Below, piece by piece: positions 50,207 to 59,305 of a stretch of 64,000 nt of DNA (position 1 is its first letter; every line of letters begins with the position of its first letter). The position numbers and the translations under genes were made by a program. The DNA is taken from positions 2,856,840 to 2,920,839 of the forward strand of contig NZ_CP062938.1 of the NCBI RefSeq assembly GCF_014898155.1. Reading direction: 5' to 3'. This stretch comes from Bifidobacterium eulemuris (GTDB lineage: Bacteria; Actinomycetota; Actinomycetes; Actinomycetales; Bifidobacteriaceae). The notes beneath the pieces were generated by a model. It saw nothing but the letters and a program-made list of their open reading frames with translations. It had not been told where the DNA came from and searched no databases.

Positions 50207-51616
50207 ATGAATTTTCTGGACGACGACTACCTGCTGACCACCGATCTGGCCCAAGAGCTGTTCCACGCCCACGCCGCGACCATGCCCGTGGTCGACTACC
50301 ATTGCCACCTGCATCCCGAGGAGATCGTCGAAGACCCCTGCTTCACGGATATCGTCGCCGCATGGCTCACCGACGGCAACAACTACGGCGATCATTACAA
50401 ATGGCGTCTGATGCGAGCCAACGGCGTGCCCGAAGCGCTGATCACCGGAGACGGCGATCCATGGGAGAAATTCCTCGCCTACGCCACCACAATGGACAAG
50501 GCGATCGGCTCCCCGGTGTATCTGTGGACGCATATGGAACTGCGCCGCTACTTCGGCATCGAGGAGACGCTGACCGAAAAAAGCGCCAAAGCCATCTTCG
50601 ACGAATGCAACGCCAAGCTCGCCACCCCGGAATTCTCCCGCAGGTCCCTGCTGCGCCGCATGAATGTGGACACGGTGTGCACCACCGACGATCCGGTCGA
50701 CGATCTGCACTACCACGAGGAGTTCGCGCGTGAGGGCGACACCTTCGCCATGCTGCCCGCCATGCGCCCCGACAAGGCCCTCAACCCCGACAAGGAGGGC
50801 TTCGTCGAGTGGGTGGAGCGACTTGAGGCCGTCAGCGGCACGACCATCTCCTCGTTCGACGACTTCATCGCCGCGATGAGCCGGCGCATCGACTTCTTCC
50901 ACGAGCACGGGTCGCGTCTGGCCGACCATGCCGCCGACCTGATGACCTACGACGAGGCCACGCCGGCCGAACTCGACGCGATCCTCGCCAAAGCGCGCGC
51001 CGGCAAGGAGCTGACCGCGCTCGAGGTGTCGCAGTACCGCACCGCCTTCATGGTCCAACTCATGCGTCTGTACTCGGACAAGGGATGGGCCATGCAGATC
51101 CACCTGCACGCCATGCGCAACGTCAACACCCGCGAATTCGGCATCCACGGCGCCGACACCGGATACGACGCGATCAACGACCGTTCCATCGCCGAACCGC
51201 TGTATCGTCTGCTCGACGCCGCCGCGCGCGGAGGCGACGTGCCGAAGATGCTCATCTACTCGCTGAACCCGAACGACTACATGGCCATCGCCACCGTCAT
51301 GGGCGCGTTCCAAGGCGATATGAAGCAGCGGCTGTCGCTGGGCAACGCCTGGTGGTTCAACGACACCCGCACCGGCATCCGCCGGCAGCTGGAGGTGCAG
51401 GCCGAAACCTCGCTGCTGGGCAACGCGGTGGGCATGACCACCGACTCCCGCTCCTTCCTGAGCTTCCCCCGGCACGAGTTCTTCCGCCGCATCCTGTGCG
51501 AGCTGATCGGCGACTGGGCCGCCCGGGGCGAGGTGCCGAACGACGTCGACTACCTCGCGCCGCTGGTCGAGAACGTCTCGTTCAACAACGCCAAGGAGCT
51601 GTTCCTATGCGACTGA
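50207..51616 (+). CDS. uxaC: Uronate (glucuronate/galacturonate) isomerase
   Basis: 469 residues, metal-dependent amidohydrolase-fold enzyme that converts D-glucuronate to fructuronate and D-galacturonate to tagaturonate. The metal ligands His32-x-His34 (DYHCHLHPEE) and the NDYMAIATVMGAFQ region near residue 360 fit the family. AAGGAG lies five bases before ATG 50207. The gene end overlaps the following GH28 gene by ten bases, tying uronate release to its isomerisation. Confidence 0.96.
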   Translation: MNFLDDDYLLTTDLAQELFHAHAATMPVVDYHCHLHPEEIVEDPCFTDIVAAWLTDGNNYGDHYKWRLMRANGVPEALITGDGDPWEKFLAYATTMDKAIGSPVYLWTHMELRRYFGIEETLTEKSAKAIFDECNAKLATPEFSRRSLLRRMNVDTVCTTDDPVDDLHYHEEFAREGDTFAMLPAMRPDKALNPDKEGFVEWVERLEAVSGTTISSFDDFIAAMSRRIDFFHEHGSRLADHAADLMTYDEATPAELDAILAKARAGKELTALEVSQYRTAFMVQLMRLYSDKGWAMQIHLHAMRNVNTREFGIHGADTGYDAINDRSIAEPLYRLLDAAARGGDVPKMLIYSLNPNDYMAIATVMGAFQGDMKQRLSLGNAWWFNDTRTGIRRQLEVQAETSLLGNAVGMTTDSRSFLSFPRHEFFRRILCELIGDWAARGEVPNDVDYLAPLVENVSFNNAKELFLCD

Positions 51617-53190
51617 GCATCGTTTGGAAATGCGCGCGGGCCGCCGTCGTCGAAGCCGATGACGGCGGGGTGTACCGCACCCGAACCCAGTGGCGCATCA
51701 TCGTCAACGACCGGTTGTGGGGAACCACCGACCTGGTCGAAACCTATCTCGACGGCCTCGAGCCGAACACCACGTACCGCGTGCGCTACGAACGAGACCT
51801 CGCCGACGGCACCGTGGAGTCGTCCAACGCCGTGTTCGTCACCGAACCGGAGACCTTCACGCTGGACGTGCGCGATTTCGGCGCGGCCGGCGACGGTGAG
51901 CGCGACGACACCATCAGCCTGCAGGCCGCCATCATGGCCTGCCCCCGAGGCGGGCGCGTGCTGGTGCCGGCCGGCGAATACCGGGTGAAGAACCTGTTCC
52001 TCACCAGCGGGCTGACCCTCGAACTGGCCGAAGGCGCCACCATCGCCGCCCGGCATGACCGCGAGAACCTCGCCTATCTGCCCGGCACCGTGCAGGGCGA
52101 GCCCGGGGCCGGCTACGCGGGCGGCGACAAACTTCCGTTGGGTCGATGGGAGGGCGAGTCCTTCCCCATGTTCTGCGGCATCCTCACCGGGCTGGGCGTG
52201 AACGACGTGACCGTGTACGGCCGCGGCGTCATCGACGGCGGCGCCAACGACGACGAGGACAACTGGTGGTACGAGGCCAAGCGCATGCGCGTCGCCACAC
52301 GCCCGCGCATGGTGTTCCTCTCCGACTGCGAACGGGTGGATTTGGTCGGCGTCACGGTGCGCAACAGCCCCAGCTGGAACATCCATCCGGTGCTGAGCCG
52401 GAACCTGCGCTTCCTGAACCTCACCATCGAAAGCCCCAAGGTCTCGCCCAACACCGATGGGCTGAACCCCGAATCCTGCGACGACGTGCTGATCAAAGGA
52501 TGCCACTTCTCCGTGGGCGACGACTGCATCGCCGTCAAATCCGGCAAAATCGCCATGCCGAAGGAACTGCGCCCCGCATGCCGCAATCTGGTGATCGAGC
52601 AGTGCCATATGCACGACGGGCATGGCTCCATCGTGCTCGGCTCCGAAGCGGCCGGCGGCATCAAAGGCCTGATCGCCCGCGACTGCCTGTTCGAACGCAC
52701 CGACCGCGGCCTGCGCATCAAAACGAGGCGCGGGCGCGGACGCGACAGCGTGTATGAGGCGATCCAATTCGACCATATCGTGATGGACGAGGTGAAGGTG
52801 CCCTTCGTCGTCAACTCGTTCTACTACTGCGACGCGGACGGCACCAGCGATTACGTGCAGAACCGCGGACCCTTGCCCGTCGACGACGGCACGCCGAATG
52901 TGGCGTCACTGTCGTTCCGCAATATCGAGGCCACGAACTGCCATGCCGCGGCGGCCTATATCACCGGCCTGCCGGAAAGCAAGATCGGACGCGTGGCCTT
53001 CCACCACGTGCACGTCACCTTCGCGCCCGACGCCCAGCCCTTCCTGCCCGCCATGGCGTGCGGTGTGGAGGAGATGACGCGTCAGGGCATCATCGCCCAG
53101 AACGTCTCCTGTCTGGTGCTCGACGACGTGGACATCGAAGGGCAGGAGGGGGATGCGGTGCTGCCGTCGAATATCGACGTCGTCGAATGA
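51607..53190 (+). CDS. Cytosolic GH28 family glycosidase no. 2 (exo-polygalacturonase-like)
   Basis: 527 residues. An N-terminal Fn3-like domain (about 1-85) precedes the beta-helix, which begins at VRDFGAAGDGERDDTISLQ. All canonical GH28 residues are present: Asn282-Thr-Asp284-Gly (NTDG), Asp305-Asp306 in GDDCIAVKSG, His339 in GHGSIVLGSE and Arg370-Ile-Lys372. No signal peptide, as in intracellular exo-polygalacturonases. ATG 51607 overlaps the uxaC stop and has AAGGAG ahead. Predicted to release galacturonate from imported oligogalacturonides for UxaC. Confidence 0.88.
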   Translation: MRLSIVWKCARAAVVEADDGGVYRTRTQWRIIVNDRLWGTTDLVETYLDGLEPNTTYRVRYERDLADGTVESSNAVFVTEPETFTLDVRDFGAAGDGERDDTISLQAAIMACPRGGRVLVPAGEYRVKNLFLTSGLTLELAEGATIAARHDRENLAYLPGTVQGEPGAGYAGGDKLPLGRWEGESFPMFCGILTGLGVNDVTVYGRGVIDGGANDDEDNWWYEAKRMRVATRPRMVFLSDCERVDLVGVTVRNSPSWNIHPVLSRNLRFLNLTIESPKVSPNTDGLNPESCDDVLIKGCHFSVGDDCIAVKSGKIAMPKELRPACRNLVIEQCHMHDGHGSIVLGSEAAGGIKGLIARDCLFERTDRGLRIKTRRGRGRDSVYEAIQFDHIVMDEVKVPFVVNSFYYCDADGTSDYVQNRGPLPVDDGTPNVASLSFRNIEATNCHAAAAYITGLPESKIGRVAFHHVHVTFAPDAQPFLPAMACGVEEMTRQGIIAQNVSCLVLDDVDIEGQEGDAVLPSNIDVVE

Positions 53191-53299
53191 TGGCGGCACC
53201 TGCCCCAGGCTTTCGCGGGCCGGCGGCATGGCCTAGACTGGTTGGCGACGCCGGTCGGCGAAGAACGCCCAACACGTGAAGCATTGCGGGAGGCTGCCC

Positions 53300-54319
53300 A
53301 TGAAGAAGGTCACGATACGCGACGTCGCCAAAGCGGCCGGAGTGGCGCCCTCGACGGTTTCGCGTGCGTTGAGCGCCACCGAGCGGGTGAGTTCGGAGAC
53401 GACGCGACGCATCTTCGAAATAGCCGAACGCCTCGGATACCAGATGCCCGGCGACGAGGCCGCCGCCCCTTCGCCGGCGCTGAGGCGTCTGCTCGGCATC
53501 GTCGTGCCCGATCTGACCGATTCGTATTGCGCCGCCGTCACGCACGCCGTGGAGCATGAATGCTTCGGACATGGGTTCTCCCTGGTGGTCGCCGAATCGC
53601 GCGGCAGCGTCTCCTGGGAGCGTATGGCGCTCGACGGGGTGCTGAGGAACTGTGATGGCGCGCTGCTGTTCTCATCGCGGATGCAGAACGCGCAGATACG
53701 CGAGTACGCCGACCGTCTGCCGTTGGTGGTGATGGACCGGCAGATCAGGGGAGTGGGGTGTGTGGTCGTGGATCTGACGGCGGGTATCGGCCAGGCCATG
53801 AGCCTGTTCGCCGTGCGCGGCTACGAGCGCGTCACCTATCTGGCCGGCCCGGGCTTCGCCAAGGACGCGGCCTACCGTCTCAAAACGTTGGAATCCGCCT
53901 GCGACGAGCACGAACTCGCCGTGCGTCATCTGTGGCCCGGCGACCCCACCTTCGAGGGCGGACGGGCCTTCGTCGGCAAATATCTCGAGGATCCCACCGG
54001 CGCGGTGATCGCCTATAACGACATGATGGCGTTGGGATTCATGGCCGGCATGCGCGAACGGGGATACGAAGCGCCCCACGACTACGCGATCATCGGATTC
54101 AACGACAACGTCTCGGCCCGGGCGGCGACCCCGGCGTTGACCAGCGTGCGCATGTCCGCCGACGCGCTGGGCTCGTCCGCGGCACGTCTGCTGATGCGCC
54201 GGCTTGAGGGGGCGGGGGATGACGAGTCCCTTCGCGACGCCTATGTGACGGTGCCGTCCTCGCTGGTGCTGCGTGGCAGCGTCGGCACCGCGGAGCGCAA
54301 CGAAAGGCGACGGACATGA
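53300..54319 (+). CDS. LacI-family transcriptional regulator (no. 3)
   Basis: 339 residues. The helix-turn-helix is TIRDVAKAAGVAPSTVSRAL, and the sensor starts at RLLGIVVPDLTDSYCAAVTH. GGGAGG lies six bases before ATG 53300; the longer upstream frame is not used. A paralogue of regulator no. 2. Its stop overlaps the start of a LacI-type sensor that has no DNA-binding domain (ATGA overlap), so the two proteins are made together and may form a mixed oligomer. Confidence 0.92.
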   Translation: MKKVTIRDVAKAAGVAPSTVSRALSATERVSSETTRRIFEIAERLGYQMPGDEAAAPSPALRRLLGIVVPDLTDSYCAAVTHAVEHECFGHGFSLVVAESRGSVSWERMALDGVLRNCDGALLFSSRMQNAQIREYADRLPLVVMDRQIRGVGCVVVDLTAGIGQAMSLFAVRGYERVTYLAGPGFAKDAAYRLKTLESACDEHELAVRHLWPGDPTFEGGRAFVGKYLEDPTGAVIAYNDMMALGFMAGMRERGYEAPHDYAIIGFNDNVSARAATPALTSVRMSADALGSSAARLLMRRLEGAGDDESLRDAYVTVPSSLVLRGSVGTAERNERRRT

Positions 54320-55236
54320 ACAACGCACAGATGATGCAGTCAACCGTGGGGCCTTTGGACCGGGTCGAAGGTCTGATCACGCTCGCCATGCCCTCGATAT
54401 CACGCCCCTACCGCGCCCAGCTCGCTTCCACGGTGATCGCCGAGGCCCGCTCGCATGGCTGGCGGGTGGATATGGTCGTCTACCAGGACGAATGGGGACT
54501 GAGCGCCGAGGAATATCTCGACACCCGGCATGGGCCGTGCGATGGCCTGCTGCTGTATCTCGTGGGCGACGACACCCTGAGCGAGCGGGCGCTCACGCAG
54601 CCGTTCCCCGTGGTGTGCATGGGGCCGCGCCGCCAGACCTACGGCATGGCCGACCAGGTGTTGGCCGACAATGTGGCCGACGCGCGCAACGCGACCGAAC
54701 TGCTCATCTCCGCCGGCAGCCGCAGACTTGTGCTGCTGGGGGCGCAGGCCGCCTTCGACGGCGTCGCCGTGGACGCGACGCGCGAGACCACGCGCGGCTG
54801 GGAGCGCGTGCGCGGAGTGCTCGAAGCATGCGAGACGCATGGCGTCGCCTTGGATCCGGCGCTGATAGGCGTGACGGGGAACGAATGGACCATCGGCGCC
54901 GGCTATGAGACGATGATGCGTCTGGCCCGTGCGGACGCGCCGTTCGACGGCATCGTCGCATTGAACGACCAACTGGCCATCGGCGCGCTGTTCGCGATGA
55001 AGATGCTCGGCCGTGACGTGCCCCGCGAGGTGCAGGTCGTGGGATTCGACAACACCTTCGAAGGCGAACGCATGGTTCCTCCGCTGACCTCCGTGGATTC
55101 CAACATCACATGGATCGCGTCCGCCGCCGTCGACCTGCTTTCCCGGCGTATCCACGAACGCGCCGCCGGATACGACGTCGAGGCGGTGCGGTTCCAGCGC
55201 GAATCGATGATCGTGTTGCGCGGTACGACGCGCTAA
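54316..55236 (+). CDS. LacI-type ligand-sensor protein without DNA-binding domain
   Basis: 306 residues. After about 18 non-conserved residues it goes straight into the LacI sensor core (GLITLAMPSISRPYRAQLAS), with the expected FDGIVALNDQLAIGALFAMK, VVGFDNTFEGERMVPPLTSV and DLLSRRI segments. The 55-residue helix-turn-helix and hinge of LacI proteins are missing. There is no signal peptide, so it is not a periplasmic-type binding protein. Translationally coupled to LacI no. 3 by an ATGA overlap. It may tune that regulator as a heteromer; this is inference. Confidence 0.85.
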   Translation: MNNAQMMQSTVGPLDRVEGLITLAMPSISRPYRAQLASTVIAEARSHGWRVDMVVYQDEWGLSAEEYLDTRHGPCDGLLLYLVGDDTLSERALTQPFPVVCMGPRRQTYGMADQVLADNVADARNATELLISAGSRRLVLLGAQAAFDGVAVDATRETTRGWERVRGVLEACETHGVALDPALIGVTGNEWTIGAGYETMMRLARADAPFDGIVALNDQLAIGALFAMKMLGRDVPREVQVVGFDNTFEGERMVPPLTSVDSNITWIASAAVDLLSRRIHERAAGYDVEAVRFQRESMIVLRGTTR

Positions 55237-55481
55237 GAAACAGATGGTGCAACAAGAACGCAACAAAGTTGTTGCCATCATTTGCTGAGCGCGGATGACA
55301 CGCGGCTGAGATGGTTGATATATCAATAATCCTATCGTCTTGGGCTGTTGCGCAAATGTTGCGTATTAAGCTGAAATTAATGCAACATACAAAGTATGTG
55401 TGTTGCGCCGAATATCATTCCTGTCACGATCGACGCCAATGGCATCGCAGCCGCGCCGATCAGGCCTCCAAGGAGGGAAGC
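55237..55481. promoter_or_regulatory. Palindrome-rich control region before the GPH transporter
   Basis: The 245 bases hold no gene. They contain GCAACAAAGTTGTTGC (55260-55275, continuing CA; reverse strand reads TGGCAACA), the perfect 12-base palindrome TTGATATATCAA (55315-55326), TGTTGCGCAAATGTTGCG (55346-55363) and an imperfect palindrome at 55382-55406 with arms GCAACATAC/GTATGTGTGTTGC. They are A/T-richer than the flanks. Confidence 0.7.
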
Positions 55482-57089
55482 ATGGCTGAACAAGCGGTTC
55501 CGCAACAGCGCAAGGTGGGATTCCTCACCCGTCTCGGATATGGGTCCGGCAATCTCGTCGGATCGGGCGCGCTCGCGATCTCGGCCTCATGGCTGACGAT
55601 CTTCTACACCACCTACTGCGGTCTGAGCATGGCCCAGGCGACGTTCATCTACTCGTTCGCCCTGATCGCCGATGTGGTCATGAACCCCATCGCCGGATTC
55701 ATCTCCGATTCCTTCAACAACACCAAACTCGGCCGTCGTTTCGGCCGCCGCCGCTTCTTCATCCTCATGGCCGTGCCGGCCCTGGGCATCCTCAACCCGC
55801 TGATGTGGATCGTGGTTCCCGGAGGATTCTGGTACTACTTCGTGATCTATCTGGTGTACAACCTCATCTACACCACCGTGATGATCCCCTACGACGCGCT
55901 GCCCGCCGAGATGACCGGCGACTTCAAGGAACGCACCTATCTGTCCGGCCTGCGCTCCATCTTCGGCAAAGGCGCCAACTTCCTGACCGCGGCGCTGCCC
56001 GGCGTGTTCTTCGTGACCTTCGGCGAGAAGAACCCGATGGCGTTCTTCTACATGGGCCTGGCATTCGGCGTCATCATGGCCGGTGCCATGCTGTTCGTGT
56101 ACCTGACCACATGGGAGCGTCCCGTCGACGACACCACCATGGAGAAGGTCGACAACCCGCTCGAAGCCCTGAAGAAGCTGTTCGTCGACATCTTCTCCAC
56201 CCTGCGCATCCGCACCTTCCGCCACCTGCTGGGCATGTACCTCTTCGGCTTCGGCGCGGAATGGCTGTTCAACTCCACCTTCAGCTACTACGTGGTCTAC
56301 GTGCTCATGCTCCAGAAGTCCAACGCCTCCTGGTGGCAGTCGCTCAGCCCCATCCTGCAGGTCGTCTCCACGCTCGGCGTCATGTTCCTCATCGCGAAGA
56401 TCGGCTTCAGGAAGCCCTACATCATCGCCGAATGCGTGATCATCACCTGCGCCATCGCCTACGCGGCCTGCGGATTCTTCCATCTGGACGCCTCGTCCGC
56501 CGCCGGCATGGTCGCCATCACCTCCATCGTGGTCGTGTTCGGTCTGGGCACCGGCGCCGTCTACTACATCCCATGGCAGACGTACCTGTTCGTGGCCGAC
56601 GCCGACGAGATCGTCACCGGCCGCCGCCGCGAGGGCACCTTCTCCGCCGCCATGCACCTGTGCGGCAAGCTGATGAACTCCGCCGTCGTCGCCATCCTCG
56701 GCACCGCGCTGGCCGCCGCCGGATTCATCGAATCCACCGCCGACAACCAGGTGGCCGCCGCCGACCAGCCGGCCGCCGTGCACACCACCATCCTGCTGGT
56801 GCTCGTCATCGGCGTGGGCGGCCTGTCCCTGCTCGGCATGCTCTCCGCCCATCTGATGAAGATGGACAAGAAGAACGACGAGATCGCCATCGCGGAATGC
56901 GAGCGCATCAAGAACGGCGGCCGCATGGAGGACGTCGACCCCGAGGTCAAGCGCATCTGCGAGGAGCTCACCGGCGTCCAGTACGAGATCTGCTTCGGAC
57001 ACAACACCGTCGGCTACCACACGCCCGAGGAGCTCGCCCGCATCAAGGCCGAACTGCCGGAGCGCAAGGCGCTGAACTTCGGCAAGTAA
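55482..57089 (+). CDS. GPH-family sugar:cation symporter
   Basis: 535 residues with about twelve helices. The start (FLTRLGYGSGNLVGSGALAI), the loop DSFNNTKLGRRFGRRRFF and IPYDALPAEMTGDFKERTYL are typical of glycoside-pentoside-hexuronide symporters; the long C-terminal tail (about residue 450 onward) is hydrophilic. In this locus the cargo is probably a uronide or short unsaturated oligouronide destined for the GH105 gene that follows. AAGGAGGG precedes ATG 55482. It has its own operator-rich promoter region. Confidence 0.9.
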   Translation: MAEQAVPQQRKVGFLTRLGYGSGNLVGSGALAISASWLTIFYTTYCGLSMAQATFIYSFALIADVVMNPIAGFISDSFNNTKLGRRFGRRRFFILMAVPALGILNPLMWIVVPGGFWYYFVIYLVYNLIYTTVMIPYDALPAEMTGDFKERTYLSGLRSIFGKGANFLTAALPGVFFVTFGEKNPMAFFYMGLAFGVIMAGAMLFVYLTTWERPVDDTTMEKVDNPLEALKKLFVDIFSTLRIRTFRHLLGMYLFGFGAEWLFNSTFSYYVVYVLMLQKSNASWWQSLSPILQVVSTLGVMFLIAKIGFRKPYIIAECVIITCAIAYAACGFFHLDASSAAGMVAITSIVVVFGLGTGAVYYIPWQTYLFVADADEIVTGRRREGTFSAAMHLCGKLMNSAVVAILGTALAAAGFIESTADNQVAAADQPAAVHTTILLVLVIGVGGLSLLGMLSAHLMKMDKKNDEIAIAECERIKNGGRMEDVDPEVKRICEELTGVQYEICFGHNTVGYHTPEELARIKAELPERKALNFGK

Positions 57090-57095
57090 CATATC

Positions 57096-57129
57096 GAAGG
57101 CCGTCCTCCGCGCGAGAGGGCGGCCTTTC
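57096..57129 (+). terminator. Hairpin between GPH transporter and GH105 genes
   Basis: GAAGGCCGTCCTC and GAGGGCGGCCTTTC arms with a short loop; the three T tail is weak, so it may be a partial terminator. Confidence 0.6.
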
Positions 57130-57146
57130 CCGCGACAAGGAGAACC

Positions 57147-58292
57147 ATGGGAAGCTCACGCATCCTCAACACCTACATCCAGCAGCTCATCGAGACCTCG
57201 ACGCCGGAGGCGCCCGCGTGGAACATCGAGAAGATTCGCGCCGGCAAACCGAACACGTGGAACTACATCGACGGCTGCATGATCAAGGCGCTGATCGAAC
57301 TCAACGAGATCACCGGCAAAGACGTCTACCTCGACTTCGCGGACCGGTTCATCGACTACTTCGTCGACGACGACGGCATGATCGCCAGCTATGACCCGCT
57401 TGAATACAATCTCGACAACATCAACGCCGGCAAGACGCTGTATGGACTGTACAACATCACCGGCAAAACCAAGTACCGCAAGGCCATGGACGTGATCTAC
57501 GGCCAGCTCGAAGGCCAGCCGCGCACCAAGGAAGGCAACTTCTGGCACAAGCTCATCTACCCCAACCAGGTGTGGCTGGACGGTCTGTACATGGCCCAGC
57601 CTTTCTACGTGCAGTACGAGCTGAGCTACCGCGACGGACGCGCCTGCTCCGACTCCTTCCACCAGTTCCAGGTGGTGCACGATCTGATGCGCAACGAGCG
57701 CAACGGACTGTACTACCATGCCTACGATTCGTCGCGCAAGGACTTCTGGTGCGATCCGGTCACCGGACTGTCGTCCAACTTCTGGCTGCGCGCCGAAGGA
57801 TGGTTCGCGATGGCGCTGATCGACACGTGGGAGCTGCTTCCGGCCAATATGAGCGCCGAGAAGGACACGATGCGCCGCATGTTCAGCGAGCTGGTCGACG
57901 CCATGCTGCCCTATCAGGACGAGAAAACCGGCATGTGGCATCAGGTGATCAATCTGGGCCGCATCGCGCCGAACTATCTGGAGACCTCCGGATCGGCCAT
58001 CTTCGCCAACGCGATCATGAAAGGCGCGCGTCTGGGCGTGCTCGACGAACGCTACTGGGATTACGGATACAAGGCCTACAAGGGCATCTGCGACACCTGC
58101 ATGAACGAGGAAGGCGGACGCCTCACACTCGACAACATCTGTCTGGTCGCCGGCCTGGGCAACACCGAACACCGAGAAGGCACCTTCGACTACTACATGA
58201 GGGAGCCCAAGGTTCGCAACGACGCCAAGGGCGTCGCGCCGCTCGTCCTCGCGTACATCGAGGTGCTGCGGCATGAGCGCGGCAAGCGCTGA
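57147..58292 (+). CDS. GH105 unsaturated (rhamno)galacturonyl/glucuronyl hydrolase
   Basis: 381 residues, no signal peptide. The alpha/alpha-barrel of the YteR/GH105 family is recognisable: WNYIDGCMIKALIELNE, the central YPNQVWLDGLYMAQPFY with the likely catalytic Asp145, and GLSSNFWLRAEGWFAMALID. It removes the 4,5-unsaturated uronic acid from the end of lyase-generated oligosaccharides, giving 4-deoxy-5-keto-uronate. ACAAGGAGA precedes the ATG. The next two genes encode the two enzymes that take this product to KDG. Confidence 0.93.
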   Translation: MGSSRILNTYIQQLIETSTPEAPAWNIEKIRAGKPNTWNYIDGCMIKALIELNEITGKDVYLDFADRFIDYFVDDDGMIASYDPLEYNLDNINAGKTLYGLYNITGKTKYRKAMDVIYGQLEGQPRTKEGNFWHKLIYPNQVWLDGLYMAQPFYVQYELSYRDGRACSDSFHQFQVVHDLMRNERNGLYYHAYDSSRKDFWCDPVTGLSSNFWLRAEGWFAMALIDTWELLPANMSAEKDTMRRMFSELVDAMLPYQDEKTGMWHQVINLGRIAPNYLETSGSAIFANAIMKGARLGVLDERYWDYGYKAYKGICDTCMNEEGGRLTLDNICLVAGLGNTEHREGTFDYYMREPKVRNDAKGVAPLVLAYIEVLRHERGKR

Positions 58293-58295
58293 CGC

Positions 58296-58303
58296 TGGCA
58301 ACA
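58296..58303. promoter_or_regulatory. TGGCAACA operator-like site before the KduD/DhuD-type gene
   Basis: TGGCAACA then GCATGCAACC; it follows the GH105 stop immediately and lies 91 bases before the dehydrogenase start. Confidence 0.5.
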
Positions 58304-58393
58304 GCATGCAACCAATTTGGTCTGAGCGACTCGTTCGGCTTCAATACAACATCAACGGCCGTCGCGGATGACGGCACAGAAAGGACGGATGAC

Positions 58394-59200
58394 ATGACAT
58401 TCGATATGGGCAGGTTCTCGTTGGAGGGCAAGGTGGCGCTGGTCACCGGCGCCTCCTACGGCATCGGCTTCGCCATCGCCTCGGCCTTCGCCGCGGCGGG
58501 CGCGAAGATCGCGTTCAACGACATCAACGAGGAGGCTTTGGAGCGGGGCAAACAGGCCTATGCCGAAGCCGGCATCGACGCCCGCGGCTATGTGGCCGAC
58601 GTCACCGACGAGGAGCAGGTCGCCCGACTCGTCGCCGATATCGAGCGCGATCTGGGCACCGTCGACATTCTGGTCAACAACGCGGGCATCATCAAGCGCG
58701 TCCCCATGCTCGACATGCCCGTCGAGGACTGGCGCAAAGTCATCGACGTCGACCTCAACGCCCCCTTCATCGTCTCCAAAGCCGTCATCCCCGGCATGAT
58801 CGCCAAAGGCCACGGCAAAATCATCAACATCTGCTCTATGATGAGCGAGCTCGGCCGCGAAACCGTCTCCGCCTACGCGGCGGCCAAGGGCGGTTTGAAA
58901 ATGCTCACCCGCAACATCTGCTCCGAATACGGCGAGGCCAACATCCAATGCAACGCCATCGGACCGGGCTATATCGCCACCCCGCAGACCGCGCCTTTGC
59001 GTGAGCTTCAGGCCGACGGATCGCGCCATCCCTTCGACCAGTTCATCATCGCCAAGACGCCGGCCGCCCGTTGGGGCACCACCGAGGATCTGCAGGGCCC
59101 CGCCGTGTTCCTCGCCTCCGACGCCTCCGACTTCGTCAACGGACACGTGCTGTATGTGGACGGCGGCATTCTGGCTTATATCGGCAAGCAGCCCGCCTGA
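58394..59200 (+). CDS. kduD: SDR dehydrogenase, KduD/DhuD type
   Basis: 268 residues of the short-chain dehydrogenase family. The cofactor motif TGASYGIG lies at about residues 17-24, NNAG at about 96, and the catalytic Tyr161-x3-Lys165 in SAYAAAKGG. The set of motifs matches 2-dehydro-3-deoxy-D-gluconate 5-dehydrogenases, which reduce 2,5-diketo-3-deoxygluconate to KDG with NAD(P)H. The GH105 gene upstream and the isomerase downstream support this assignment over other SDR functions. GGATGAC precedes the ATG. Confidence 0.85.
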   Translation: MTFDMGRFSLEGKVALVTGASYGIGFAIASAFAAAGAKIAFNDINEEALERGKQAYAEAGIDARGYVADVTDEEQVARLVADIERDLGTVDILVNNAGIIKRVPMLDMPVEDWRKVIDVDLNAPFIVSKAVIPGMIAKGHGKIINICSMMSELGRETVSAYAAAKGGLKMLTRNICSEYGEANIQCNAIGPGYIATPQTAPLRELQADGSRHPFDQFIIAKTPAARWGTTEDLQGPAVFLASDASDFVNGHVLYVDGGILAYIGKQPA

Positions 59201-59305
59201 TCGAAGTAAATCGCGCGGTGACGGAGCGCCTTGAAGTCGCACACGTCACCGCGCGATTTACCGGATAGACAATTGGATAATTTCAACAGCAAAGGAAAAC
59301 AACCG

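Noticed and set aside
55589..57394. 600-codon Arg-rich frame inside the GPH transporter
   Set aside because: Composition is artefactual (Arg/His/Pro), and the membrane protein in the other frame is clear.
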